Translations under genes and position numbers: made by a program
Source: Roseiarcus sp963772555
GTDB taxonomy: Bacteria > Pseudomonadota > Alphaproteobacteria > Rhizobiales > Beijerinckiaceae
Direction: 5' to 3'
Length of the DNA: 64,000 bases
NCBI GenBank assembly: GCA_963772555.1
Contig: CAVYXQ010000009.1
Location: 62,001-126,000 of the forward strand
Part shown: piece after piece, positions 35,851 to 44,116 of the stretch
Layout: the number at the start of each line of letters is the position of its first letter
Numbering within the stretch: the first letter of the stretch is position 1
Notes under the pieces: model-generated
Database searches by the model: none
What the model was told of the DNA's origin: nothing
What the model saw: the letters and a program-made list of their open reading frames with translations, nothing else

Positions 35851-36755
35851 GTCGGCCTGCCCGCAAGGCCGGTAGGTCGCACGATCAACACGGCGATCAG
35901 CACCAGAAAGGGGAAGGCGGCCCGCCATTCGGAGCCGGCGAGCTGAACCGTTATCGCTTCGCCGAGGCCGACGATCAGGGCCCCTGCGAAGGCGCCGGGC
36001 GCGCTGCCGATTCCGCCGAGGATGGCGGCTGCGAACAGCGGCAGCAACAGATCGAAGCCCATGAAGGGGCGGATTTGCACGAGCAACCCGAGCATGACGC
36101 CGGACGCGGAGGCGAGTGCGCCGCCGATCGCCCAGGCGACGCGAATCGTCGCGTCCACGTCAACGCCTGCGACGCGCGCGAGTGCAGGATTCTCGCTCAC
36201 CGCCCGCATCGCCCTGCCGATCTGCGTGCGCGTCAGCAACAGATGCACGCTGATCAGGAGCGCCGCCGCGACCGCCAGCAGCGCCATCTGATCGGGGGTC
36301 GCTTTGAGCCCGAACCCAATAGGCGTTGCGATCTGGAGATCGCGCGAAAAATACGCCGGCCGGGAGGTAAAGACGAATTCGAGCGAGGCGCGGATCGCCA
36401 TCGAGGCCCCGAAGCTCGCCATCACGATCGAGATTGCGGCGCTCTTGCCGCGCAACCGGGAGAACAGAATCTTGTCGAGCGCCAGCGCGAGGCCGGCGGT
36501 GAGCGCCATCGCGACGAGGGAAGCCGCGATCACCGCCGGGCTGATGGAGAGTTCGCCGATGCCCTGATCCGAGCCCACAACCAGCGCCGAGATTCCGGAC
36601 GCCAAGAGCAGCGTCGCATAGGCGCCGAAGGAAATGAATTCGCCGTGGGCGAAATTTGCGAATCTCAGGATCGAATAAGTGATCGTCACCCCGATCGCGC
36701 CGAGTCCGATCAGGGAGCCGGATATCAAGCCGTCCACGAGAACCTGCAGCGTCAC
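35847..36755 (-). CDS. livH: branched-chain-type (HAAT) ABC transporter permease, LivH-like
   Basis: 302 residues. Begins MTLQVLVDGLISGSLIGLGAIGVTITYSILRFANFAHGEFISFGAY, the standard LivH opening; GRAMRAVSENPALARVAGVDVD is the coupling loop and ILGGIGSAPGAFAGALIVGLGE the late landmark. GTG start overlaps the livF-type stop (GTGA). A longer reading that fuses it to livF arises only from the frameshift in livF. Confidence 0.87.
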   Translation of the reverse strand: MTLQVLVDGLISGSLIGLGAIGVTITYSILRFANFAHGEFISFGAYATLLLASGISALVVGSDQGIGELSISPAVIAASLVAMALTAGLALALDKILFSRLRGKSAAISIVMASFGASMAIRASLEFVFTSRPAYFSRDLQIATPIGFGLKATPDQMALLAVAAALLISVHLLLTRTQIGRAMRAVSENPALARVAGVDVDATIRVAWAIGGALASASGVMLGLLVQIRPFMGFDLLLPLFAAAILGGIGSAPGAFAGALIVGLGEAITVQLAGSEWRAAFPFLVLIAVLIVRPTGLAGRPT

Positions 36756-37496
36756 GACGCGGCTTCCCTTTCGACGCCGCCGAGATAGAGGGCGGCAACG
36801 AGAGGGTCGTCCCTCAACGCACGCGCCGGGCCCTCGTGCCGGTTGCGGCCCTGCACCAGGATGTAGGCGCGGTCGGCGAGCGCCAAAGCCGCCCGCGTGT
36901 TCTGCTCGACGAGCACGATCGCCACGCCGCTCTGGCGGATCTCGGCGAGTTCTTGCGAATACAATCTCGACCAGTTTCGGCGACAGGCCCGCGGAGGGTT
37001 CGTCGAGCATCAACGCCTTCGGGCCCACGAGCATCGCGCGAGCGATCGCGAGCATCTGGCGCTGGCCACCGGATAGGCGTCCGGCCGGCAGGGCGCGCTG
37101 GCGCGCGAGATCGGGGAAGGCGTCGTATGCCGCGGCGATCCGCTCGGCGCGAAGCGATTTCGGCAACACTCCCGCGGCGAGCTTCAGATTATCTGAGACG
37201 CTGAGAGAACCGAAGACATTCTCGGTCTGCGGCGTGAAAGCGAGGCCCGCGCCGATCATGCGATGGGCCGGCGTGCAGGTAACGTCGCGGCCGTCGAATG
37301 TCACGCTGCCCCCGCTGATCGGGGTCAGACCAGCGATCGCCTTGATCAGCGTCGATTTTCCGGCGCCGTTCGGCCCCAGCACCGCGACGATCTCTCCAGA
37401 CGCCACTGCGATCGAGGCGCCGTTGACGATGGGCAGCCCGGGCTCGTATCCGGCGACGAGTTTGTCCACAACAAGGAGCGGCGTCCCCCCGTTCAT
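36752..37496 (-). pseudogene. livF: HAAT ABC transporter ATP-binding protein LivF, frameshifted in this sequence
   Basis: About 247 residues when corrected. Walker A GPNGAGKST, signature LSGGQRQM, Walker B ALMLDEPSAGLSPK. The frame breaks after LVEIVFAR; deleting one A of GAACTC (plus-strand GAGTTC at 36947-36952) gives LVEIVFARLAEIRQSGVAIVLVEQN and then the normal LivF ending. Both flanking junctions (ATGA with livG, GTGA with livH) are preserved, which argues for an intact gene and a sequence error. Confidence 0.85.
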
Positions 37497-38293
37497 GCCG
37501 CAGCGCCGCCGAGATAGGCCTCGATGACGCGGGGATCCCGGACCACCGCGTCCGGCTTCCCCTCGCAGAGAATCTTGCCGGCCGCCATGACAAAGACCCG
37601 ACCGCACAACCGAACGATCACGTCCATGTTGTGCTCGATAACCAGCAACGCGACGCCGCGCCGATTGATCTCAACGATGCGCTCGAGGATCACTTCGAGG
37701 AGGCTCGGATTGACCCCCGCAGCCGGCTCGTCCAGCAGCAGCAGCGACGGTTCGGCCATAAGCGCGCGGGCGAGTTCGAGCAGCTTGCGTTCGCCTCCGG
37801 AAAGGACTCGCGCGGGCTCGCGGGCGAGCCGACTGAGTTTGACGAAGGCGAGCAGGTCCGCTGCCTTGTCGCGGCAGGCGCGCTCCTCACGCGCCACCAG
37901 CCGCGGCGCGATCCAGTTCGGCCAGATACGCTCGCCGCTCTGTCCCTGGGCGCCCAGCATCACGTTCTCGATCAGCGTCATGCCGGGAAAGGGACGCGGA
38001 ATCTGGAAGGTCCGGCCGAGACCATGCGCCAGCCGCGAATCCGCTGGCGCGAATTCGACCGCGGCGCCATCCAGCCAGATGCGGCCGGAGGTCGGCTTCA
38101 ACTCGCCGGCGATCAGGTCGAAAAGAGTTGTCTTCCCGGCGCCGTTGGGACCGATCAGCCCGACGATTTCGCCGGAGCCGACGTCGATCGTGACGTCGTC
38201 GACGGCGGCGACGCCGCCGAAGCGCTTGACCAAAGATTTCGCCGACAAGACTGGCCTGTCTCTACTGAACGGCTTTTCTTTGGGGATCGGCAT
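37493..38293 (-). CDS. livG: HAAT ABC transporter ATP-binding protein LivG
   Basis: 266 residues. Walker A GPNGAGKTT, the LivG-specific GLGRTFQIPRPFPGMTLIENVMLGAQ, signature LSGGERKLLELARAL, Walker B LLLLDEPAAGVNP, H-loop VIEHNMDVI and the usual ending VIEAYLGG. First gene of the minus-strand operon, divergent from the plus-strand genes that include the cognate binding protein. Confidence 0.9.
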   Translation of the reverse strand: MPIPKEKPFSRDRPVLSAKSLVKRFGGVAAVDDVTIDVGSGEIVGLIGPNGAGKTTLFDLIAGELKPTSGRIWLDGAAVEFAPADSRLAHGLGRTFQIPRPFPGMTLIENVMLGAQGQSGERIWPNWIAPRLVAREERACRDKAADLLAFVKLSRLAREPARVLSGGERKLLELARALMAEPSLLLLDEPAAGVNPSLLEVILERIVEINRRGVALLVIEHNMDVIVRLCGRVFVMAAGKILCEGKPDAVVRDPRVIEAYLGGAAA

Positions 38294-38475
38294 CGCCGAA
38301 CATGACTCCGAACGGATCGTTGATCTTTGACCAGCCCCAGATAGTCTGCAATCCCTGATCGAAGGCGATGGCGTTCGCGGTCCTCGCCTCGCTCGGCGGG
38401 CGCGGTCGCCGGTTTTGGTTTTGCCTTTTTGATCTCAGACGCAGGCGCCCCAAGGGCTCCGGAGGCGGGAAAGCG

Positions 38476-38838
38476 ATGGACGACCACGAGCCCGACGAAA
38501 GCTTCGAGCTTTGGGACCTCCGGGTCGAGGCGGTCGTGCCCCCCGGGGCGAAGGTCTATTGCGGCGCGCGCGCTGGCGACTATTTCGAACTCAAGGGCGA
38601 GACTTTGACGCTGCCGCCGGGCCAAGGCGTCTCGATCTATTCGCTCGCGGCGGTCCTGCCCCTGTTGGCCGCCAAGCAGCGTCCAACCGACCCCAACGAC
38701 TGGATGACGACCGACGCCGAGATCGCCTGTCCCGACCCGAATTGTCAAAGCCGACTGCGCATAGTGAGAACCGGGCTCAGGCGTTTCCGTCACAGCGAGA
38801 CCACCGCCGTTCCGCTGCCGTCGCCGAGCGCCAAATGA
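38476..38838 (+). CDS. small acidic protein, probably TIGR04076-like
   Basis: 120 residues, no signal or membrane segment. FELWDLRVEAVVPPGAKVYCGARAGDYFELKGETLTLPPGQGVSIYSLAAVLPLLAAKQRP followed by ACPDPNC resembles the TIGR04076 family, whose members often accompany sugar or aldo/keto-reductase genes but have no assigned function. Start supported by GGAGGCGGGAAAG just upstream. Overlaps the next gene (ATGA), so it is co-translated with the aldo/keto reductase. Confidence 0.6.
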   Translation: MDDHEPDESFELWDLRVEAVVPPGAKVYCGARAGDYFELKGETLTLPPGQGVSIYSLAAVLPLLAAKQRPTDPNDWMTTDAEIACPDPNCQSRLRIVRTGLRRFRHSETTAVPLPSPSAK

Positions 38839-39896
38839 CTGGGGTCTTGCAGACTTATGACCTTGCTCCCGGATACGCGATTTCGCGCGTCATTCGTGGC
38901 GGTTGGCAGCTCGCCGGCGGGCACGGCGCGATCGATCGGGACCGCGCCCTCGACGATCTCATCGCCGCTTTCGACGCTGGCGTCTTCACTTTCGATTGCG
39001 CCGATATTTACACGGGCGTCGAGGAACTCTATGGCGCGATGCGCGCGATGCTCGTCGCCGCGCGCGGCGAGGGCTCGGCGAACCGCCTGCGCGTACACAC
39101 GAAGCTCGTACCCGACCTGTCGATTCTACGGACGATCGCACGACGCGATGTCGAAGCGATCATTGACCGCTCGCTTCGCCGTCTGAAGATGGAGCGGCTC
39201 GATCTGGTGCAGTTCCATTGGTGGGATTATGCCGAACCCCGCTGGCTCGACGCGCTTCGCTGGCTCGACGATCTGCGTGCGAAAGGCAAGGTGCGGCTGA
39301 TCGGCGGCACCAATTTTGACGGGGCGCATGTGGGCGCCATCATCGATGCAGGCGTTCCGCTCTCATCGATGCAGGTTCAATATTCGGTCCTCGACCGCCG
39401 ACCCGAGAACGGCCTTGCCGCCCTGTGCCGCGCTCATGGCGTCGGCCTGTTCTGCTACGGCTCGGTTGCCGGCGGCTTTCTCTCTGATCGCTGGCTTGGC
39501 CAGCCGGAGCCTGCTCAGCCGCTCGCCAACCGTTCGCTCGTCAAGTACAAGCTCATCATCGACGACTTCGGCGGCTGGACGCTATTTCAGCAGCTTTTGC
39601 GCGCGCTTCGCCGCGTCGCCGACCGGCGACGGTGCGACATTGCGAGCGTGGCGAGCAGATTCGCGCTCGATCGCCCCGGCGTTGCCGCGGTCATTGTCGG
39701 GGCAACCTCACGTGCGCATCTCGCGAGCAACGTCGCGGCCGGCGCTCTCACCCTGACCGACGAAGACCGCTTGGAGATCGAGGCGGTCGCCGCAAAGCGC
39801 CGGGGGCCGGACGGCGATGTCTACGAGCTCGAGCGCGACCGCACGGGACGGCACGGCTCGATCATGAAATACAATCTCAGCGCCCGGCCGGCGTGA
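38835..39896 (+). CDS. aldo/keto reductase
   Basis: 353 residues, AKR barrel: Asp and Tyr in FTFDCADIYTGVEELYG, Lys in RVHTKLVPDLS, His in LVQFHWWDYAEPRWLDAL. The FHWW motif and general layout are shared with the reductase half of the gene at 41220, so the two are paralogues flanking the binding-protein gene. Reduces an aldehyde or oxidises a hemiacetal with NAD(P); the substrate is probably what the Liv-type importer brings in. Confidence 0.83.
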   Translation: MTGVLQTYDLAPGYAISRVIRGGWQLAGGHGAIDRDRALDDLIAAFDAGVFTFDCADIYTGVEELYGAMRAMLVAARGEGSANRLRVHTKLVPDLSILRTIARRDVEAIIDRSLRRLKMERLDLVQFHWWDYAEPRWLDALRWLDDLRAKGKVRLIGGTNFDGAHVGAIIDAGVPLSSMQVQYSVLDRRPENGLAALCRAHGVGLFCYGSVAGGFLSDRWLGQPEPAQPLANRSLVKYKLIIDDFGGWTLFQQLLRALRRVADRRRCDIASVASRFALDRPGVAAVIVGATSRAHLASNVAAGALTLTDEDRLEIEAVAAKRRGPDGDVYELERDRTGRHGSIMKYNLSARPA

Positions 39897-39954
39897 GCCG
39901 ACGGTTCAACAGGGGCGCCAGATGTGGTCAGCCCGATTCAGACGGAGGTGGATG

Positions 39955-41223
39955 ATGGAAGCGCGCATTCTGATATCGGCAGCGACGTTGGCGCTCGGGC
40001 TCGGGCTCGGCGGCGCAGCTTGGGCGGAGGATTGCCAGATCACGGTCGGCGTCGTGATGGAGCTGACCGGACCGGCAGGGGAGTACGGCCAGGCCGGAGC
40101 GAAATCGATCGAGATGGCGTTCCGCGATCTCAATGAGGCGGGGGGTCCGCACGGCTGCAAGCTCGTTGCGGACACGCGCGACTCCCAGAGCCAGGGCACG
40201 CTCGCGGTCGACGCCGCCAATCAGCTTGTGCAGTTGAAAAAAGTTCCGGTCATCATCGGCGGCATCATCTCCTCGGTAACGATTCCGATCCTGACCTCGG
40301 TCACCGGCCCGGACAAGATCGTGCAGATGTCGCCGGCCTCGTCCTCGCCGACGCTGACGACGCTCGGGCGCGAAGGCAAAACGAACGGAATGTTCTTCCG
40401 CACCATCACTTCGGATGCTCTTCAGGGCACCGCGGCGGCGAAATATGCGCTCGACCAGGGTTTCAAGAAAATAGCCGTCATTCACGTCAACAACGATTTC
40501 GGCGTCAACATGCTGAATGAATTCGCCAAAGCCTACAAAGCGCTCGGCGGCGAGATCGTCTCGGTGACTCCCTACAACGAGAAGCAGTCGAGCTACGACG
40601 CGGAGGCGACCAAGGCGATCGCCTCGAAACCCGACGGCCTCTATCTCATCGCGACGCCGGTCGACGGCGCCACGATCGCGCGCGCGTGGATTTCGCAGGG
40701 CGGCCCAGCCAAGTTTCTGCTCAACGACGGCATGAATAGTCCGGACTTCATCACGAGCGTCGGCGCGAAATATCTGAACGAGGCCTACGGAACCTCATCC
40801 GGCACCAGCCCGACCGCGTCGACCGAATATTTCAACACGAACTATAAGGCGTTCTCCGGCGGTATCGATCCGAGCAACCCGGCGGCCGACCGCGCCTATG
40901 ATGCAGCCGCAATCGTCGAACTCGCCATCGCGGCGGCCCCGACCGAGGATCCGATCGCGATCCGCGACGCCATCTACAAAGTCACCTCCAAGGACGGAGA
41001 GGTCATCCACGCCGGCAAGGCCGATTTCGCCAAGGCGCTCGAGCTCTTGAAGGCAGGCAAGCCGATCCGCTACGAGGGCGTCATCGGTCCAGTTTCGTTC
41101 GATCAATATGGCGACATTACGGGACCATTCCGGCTGTGGAAGATCGTCGACGGCAAAGTGGTGACGGTCGGCGAAATGAGCACCGACGACGTCAACGCGA
41201 TCAAGGCCAAGCTTGCCAAGTGA
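39955..41223 (+). CDS. HAAT-type ABC transporter substrate-binding protein (LivJ/LivK-like)
   Basis: 422 residues with a signal peptide (LISAATLALGLGLGGAAWA). Type-1 periplasmic receptor fold: CQITVGVVMELTGPAGEYGQAGAKSIEMAFRDLNEAGG, VPVIIGGIISSVTIPI, KKIAVIHVNNDFGVNMLNEF, AYDAAAIVELAIAAA. The second of two adjacent ATGs is used because GGAGG sits six bases upstream. It is on the opposite strand from its permeases and ATPases, between two reductase genes. Confidence 0.88.
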   Translation: MEARILISAATLALGLGLGGAAWAEDCQITVGVVMELTGPAGEYGQAGAKSIEMAFRDLNEAGGPHGCKLVADTRDSQSQGTLAVDAANQLVQLKKVPVIIGGIISSVTIPILTSVTGPDKIVQMSPASSSPTLTTLGREGKTNGMFFRTITSDALQGTAAAKYALDQGFKKIAVIHVNNDFGVNMLNEFAKAYKALGGEIVSVTPYNEKQSSYDAEATKAIASKPDGLYLIATPVDGATIARAWISQGGPAKFLLNDGMNSPDFITSVGAKYLNEAYGTSSGTSPTASTEYFNTNYKAFSGGIDPSNPAADRAYDAAAIVELAIAAAPTEDPIAIRDAIYKVTSKDGEVIHAGKADFAKALELLKAGKPIRYEGVIGPVSFDQYGDITGPFRLWKIVDGKVVTVGEMSTDDVNAIKAKLAK

Positions 41224-42710
41224 GGAGCGAGCCGTCTCCGCCGCCGCGCGTCGCGCTCGCGTCCGATCTTGAGATCAGCCGGGTTGTCGTCGGCTTGTGG
41301 CAAGTCGCGGACATGGAGCGCGGCGGTCGGACGCTCGATGCGGAATTCGCCTCATCAGCGATGCTGGCTTATGCGCGGGCCGGCTTCGTCAGCTTCGACA
41401 TGGCCGACCACTATGGCAGCGCCGAGCTCATCGCGGGACGTTTTCTCTCACGAGTCGCGGACGGCGAGGCCGCGGGGCGAACGCGCCCCGCCGCTTTCAC
41501 CAAATGGTGCCCGGCGCCCGGGCCGATGACCGCCGATGTCGTGCGCGATGGCGTCGAGCGCAGCCGCAAGCGGCTCGGCGTCAAGACGATCGATCTCCTT
41601 CAATTCCATTGGTGGGCGTTCGAGCACCCGGCCTACCTCGACGCGATGAAGCATCTGGATGCGCTGCGCCGCGAAGGACTGATCCGCTATCTCGGCGTGA
41701 CCAATTTCGACACGGCGCATCTGCGCGTGCTGGTGAAACACGGCATTCCGGTCATCAGCAATCAAGTGAGCTTTTCGCTTCTCGACCGCCGTGCGGCGGG
41801 CGAGATGAGCGCCTTCTGCCTTGAGAACGGCGTACGGCTGCTCGTGTACGGCACGCTCGCCGGCGGCCTCATGTCGGAGCGCTGGCTCGGAAGGCGTGAA
41901 CCGGCGAGCAACGAGATCGCCGACTGGAGCAAAATGAAATACAGGCGGTTTGTCGACGCCGCCGGCGGCTGGGGCGCGCTTCAGACGATTCTCCGCGCGC
42001 TCGATGCGATCGCCAAAAGGCACGGCGTCTCGATCGCCAATGTGGCGACGCGCTGGACGATCGATCATCCTGCCGTCGCGGCGGCGATCGTCGGCGCACG
42101 GCTCGGAGAGAGAGACCATGCTGACGACAATCTGGCGATCTTCTCGTTTGCGCTCGACGACGACGATCGCGCCCGAATCGAAACGGCGCTCGCCTCCACG
42201 ACCCCGATCGCCGGCGACTGCGGCGACGAATACCGTCGGCCCCCGTTTCTCACCGCCACGGGCGATCTGACCGATCACCTCGGGTCGATGCCGAGAGCCT
42301 ACGTCGCGACGCCGGTCGACGGGCGGCCGGGTCGGCTGCGTGTCTCGTCCGGCAGCGCCTTCGAACCCATCGCGGGATACAGCCGCGCAGTAAGGATCGG
42401 CGACCGGGTGCTCGTCAGCGGGACGACCGCCACCAATGGCGCCGATGAGATTGTGTGTCCCGGCGATGCCGCTGCGCAGACGACCTTCATCCTCGACAAG
42501 ATCGCCGCGAGTCTGGCGGCGCTCGGCGCCGGAATGGACGACGTCGTGCGGACCCGCGTCTACCTCGCCGATGCAAACCATTGGGAGCCGGTGTCGCGCG
42601 CGCACGGACGTCGCTTTGGATCGGTCCGCCCGGCCAATACGATGCTCGAAATCGGCCGGCTGATCGGCAATTATCTGGTCGAGATCGAAGCGGAGGCTGT
42701 GGTCGGCTGA
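41220..42710 (+). CDS. fusion of aldo/keto reductase and RidA (YjgF/YER057c) domains
   Basis: 496 residues. Residues about 15-335 are an AKR (FDMADHYGSAELIAG, AFTKWCPAPG, DLLQFHWWAFEHPAYLDAM). Residues about 370-495 are a RidA-type domain: RAVRIGDRVLVSGTTATNG, ASLAALGAGMDDVVRTRVYLAD and MLEIGRLIGNYLVEIEAEAVV, with the Arg in GRL that in RidA contacts the imine/enamine substrate. The GTG start overlaps the binding-protein stop (GTGA). RidA domains hydrolyse reactive enamines/imines, so an amino compound or amino sugar is a possible substrate (inference). Confidence 0.82.
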   Translation: MRSEPSPPPRVALASDLEISRVVVGLWQVADMERGGRTLDAEFASSAMLAYARAGFVSFDMADHYGSAELIAGRFLSRVADGEAAGRTRPAAFTKWCPAPGPMTADVVRDGVERSRKRLGVKTIDLLQFHWWAFEHPAYLDAMKHLDALRREGLIRYLGVTNFDTAHLRVLVKHGIPVISNQVSFSLLDRRAAGEMSAFCLENGVRLLVYGTLAGGLMSERWLGRREPASNEIADWSKMKYRRFVDAAGGWGALQTILRALDAIAKRHGVSIANVATRWTIDHPAVAAAIVGARLGERDHADDNLAIFSFALDDDDRARIETALASTTPIAGDCGDEYRRPPFLTATGDLTDHLGSMPRAYVATPVDGRPGRLRVSSGSAFEPIAGYSRAVRIGDRVLVSGTTATNGADEIVCPGDAAAQTTFILDKIAASLAALGAGMDDVVRTRVYLADANHWEPVSRAHGRRFGSVRPANTMLEIGRLIGNYLVEIEAEAVVG

Positions 42711-42956
42711 AGGCCGCGTCCGCGCTGGACGATGGGTTTTGCGAGACCAAGACCATCAAGATCGCGCTCCACTCACGCTTAGTCGCGCGCAAACCGGCGG
42801 CGCCTGGTTCGACGCGGGGCCGCATCTCGTTTACAGGCTTCGTGGCGGCGCGGGAGCGCGGTATGTCGCCGCGGGTCGCGGGCGAGGATTGTTTGCGTAT
42901 ATTGCGCTGGATCAGCGCCGCGATGGTTTGAACTGCCGAAACACTGGGAGCGCGCG

Positions 42957-43826
42957 ATGCGGGCTGAACTCGTGGTCGATTGCCGGGACTGGCACGGGGA
43001 AGGGATCTTCTGGTCAGCCGCGCATGGCTTGGTCTTCTGGACCGACATCTTCGGCGAGCGAGTCTCGACCTACGAGCCGGCCGCGGGCGAGATCAGACAC
43101 TTCAGGGTTCCCGGCCGCGTGTGCGCCTTCGCCACCCGCGAGGGGCGACCCTGGAACCAGGTGGTCGCAGCCTTCTCAGATGGCTTCGCCCTCCTGGACC
43201 TTCTAACCGGCGAGCGCAAGGATATCGCCCGCCTCGACGCGGACAAGCCGACGGTCCGCATGAACGACGGCCGCACGGACCGGCAGGGCCGCTTCATAGT
43301 CGGCGGCATGGACGAGCCGGAACTGAAGCCGATCGCCTCCGTTTTCCGCCTCGACCCCGATCTTTCCGTCCATCGCTTGCTCGACGGTGTGGGCTGCGCC
43401 AATGGAACATGCTTCTCACCCGATGGCCGCACAATGTGGTTTGCCGACAGCGCGAAGGCGGAGCTCGAGGCCTTCGACTATGACATCGCCACAGGGGCCC
43501 CTTCGAATCGTCGCCGGATCGCCCGAATCTCGGGCGTGCCAGATGGCTCTTGCATCGACTCGGAAGGCTATGTCTGGAACGCGGTCTGGGAGGGCTACAG
43601 GGTCGATCGCTACGCCCCGGACGGTCGCTTGGATCGAACAGTCGAACTTCCAATTAAGAAGGTCACGTGCTGCGCCTTCGGCGGCAAAGATCTCTCCACC
43701 TTGTTCATCACGACGTCCCGCTACGCGGAGTCCGAGCGCGACCTGGCTGGGCAACCCAGCGCCGGCGGCCTTTATGCGGTGAGGCCTGGCATACGAGGCC
43801 TCCCGGACTCGCCCTTCGCAGGCTGA
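42957..43826 (+). CDS. SMP-30/gluconolactonase-family lactonase
   Basis: 289 residues. Propeller and metal motifs: Glu in WHGEGIFWSAAHGLVFWTD, RMNDGRTDRQGRFIVGGMDE, CANGTCFSPDGRTMWFADS and VPDGSCIDSEGYVWNAVW. Most like the regucalcin/arabinolactonase branch. Starts 246 bases after the fusion gene, the gap holding no other gene I can support. Hydrolyses a sugar lactone, completing oxidation begun by one of the reductases working as a dehydrogenase. Confidence 0.87.
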   Translation: MRAELVVDCRDWHGEGIFWSAAHGLVFWTDIFGERVSTYEPAAGEIRHFRVPGRVCAFATREGRPWNQVVAAFSDGFALLDLLTGERKDIARLDADKPTVRMNDGRTDRQGRFIVGGMDEPELKPIASVFRLDPDLSVHRLLDGVGCANGTCFSPDGRTMWFADSAKAELEAFDYDIATGAPSNRRRIARISGVPDGSCIDSEGYVWNAVWEGYRVDRYAPDGRLDRTVELPIKKVTCCAFGGKDLSTLFITTSRYAESERDLAGQPSAGGLYAVRPGIRGLPDSPFAG

Positions 43827-44116
43827 GCGGCCGACGCGCCATGTCGCGAAGACCGGAGACCGCCAGCGCCCCGATCAAAGCGACGATGAAGAAAATGGGT
43901 CTCGCGCCGCGTGCAACAGCAGCAGCGAAGGGCGGTTTGTAGCCACTTGCCAAGCAAGGGCTTCACTTGATTCGCGCCGCTGAGCGTCGTCAGAATTCGA
44001 TCCGGATGGGCGGGGAGAACGTCAAACCCTACTTGAACAGTAAACCGGCCCTCGCGCTTGCAAGGCATTGATATCCTTGATGGCGGTGAGGTATTTTCTC
44101 AAAATGTGGTGCCACG
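43827..44116. other. intergenic stretch left of the insertion element
   Basis: No gene supported. A minus-strand frame near 43840-43950 encodes a short hydrophobic run (PIFFIVALIGALAVSGL), which might be a relic of a transporter cut off here, but there is too little to name it. Confidence 0.3.

Noticed and set aside
35847..37607. Apparent single protein fusing a LivF ATPase to a LivH permease
   Set aside because: Produced only by the +1 shift inside livF; correcting GAGTTC restores two separate genes with a GTGA junction.
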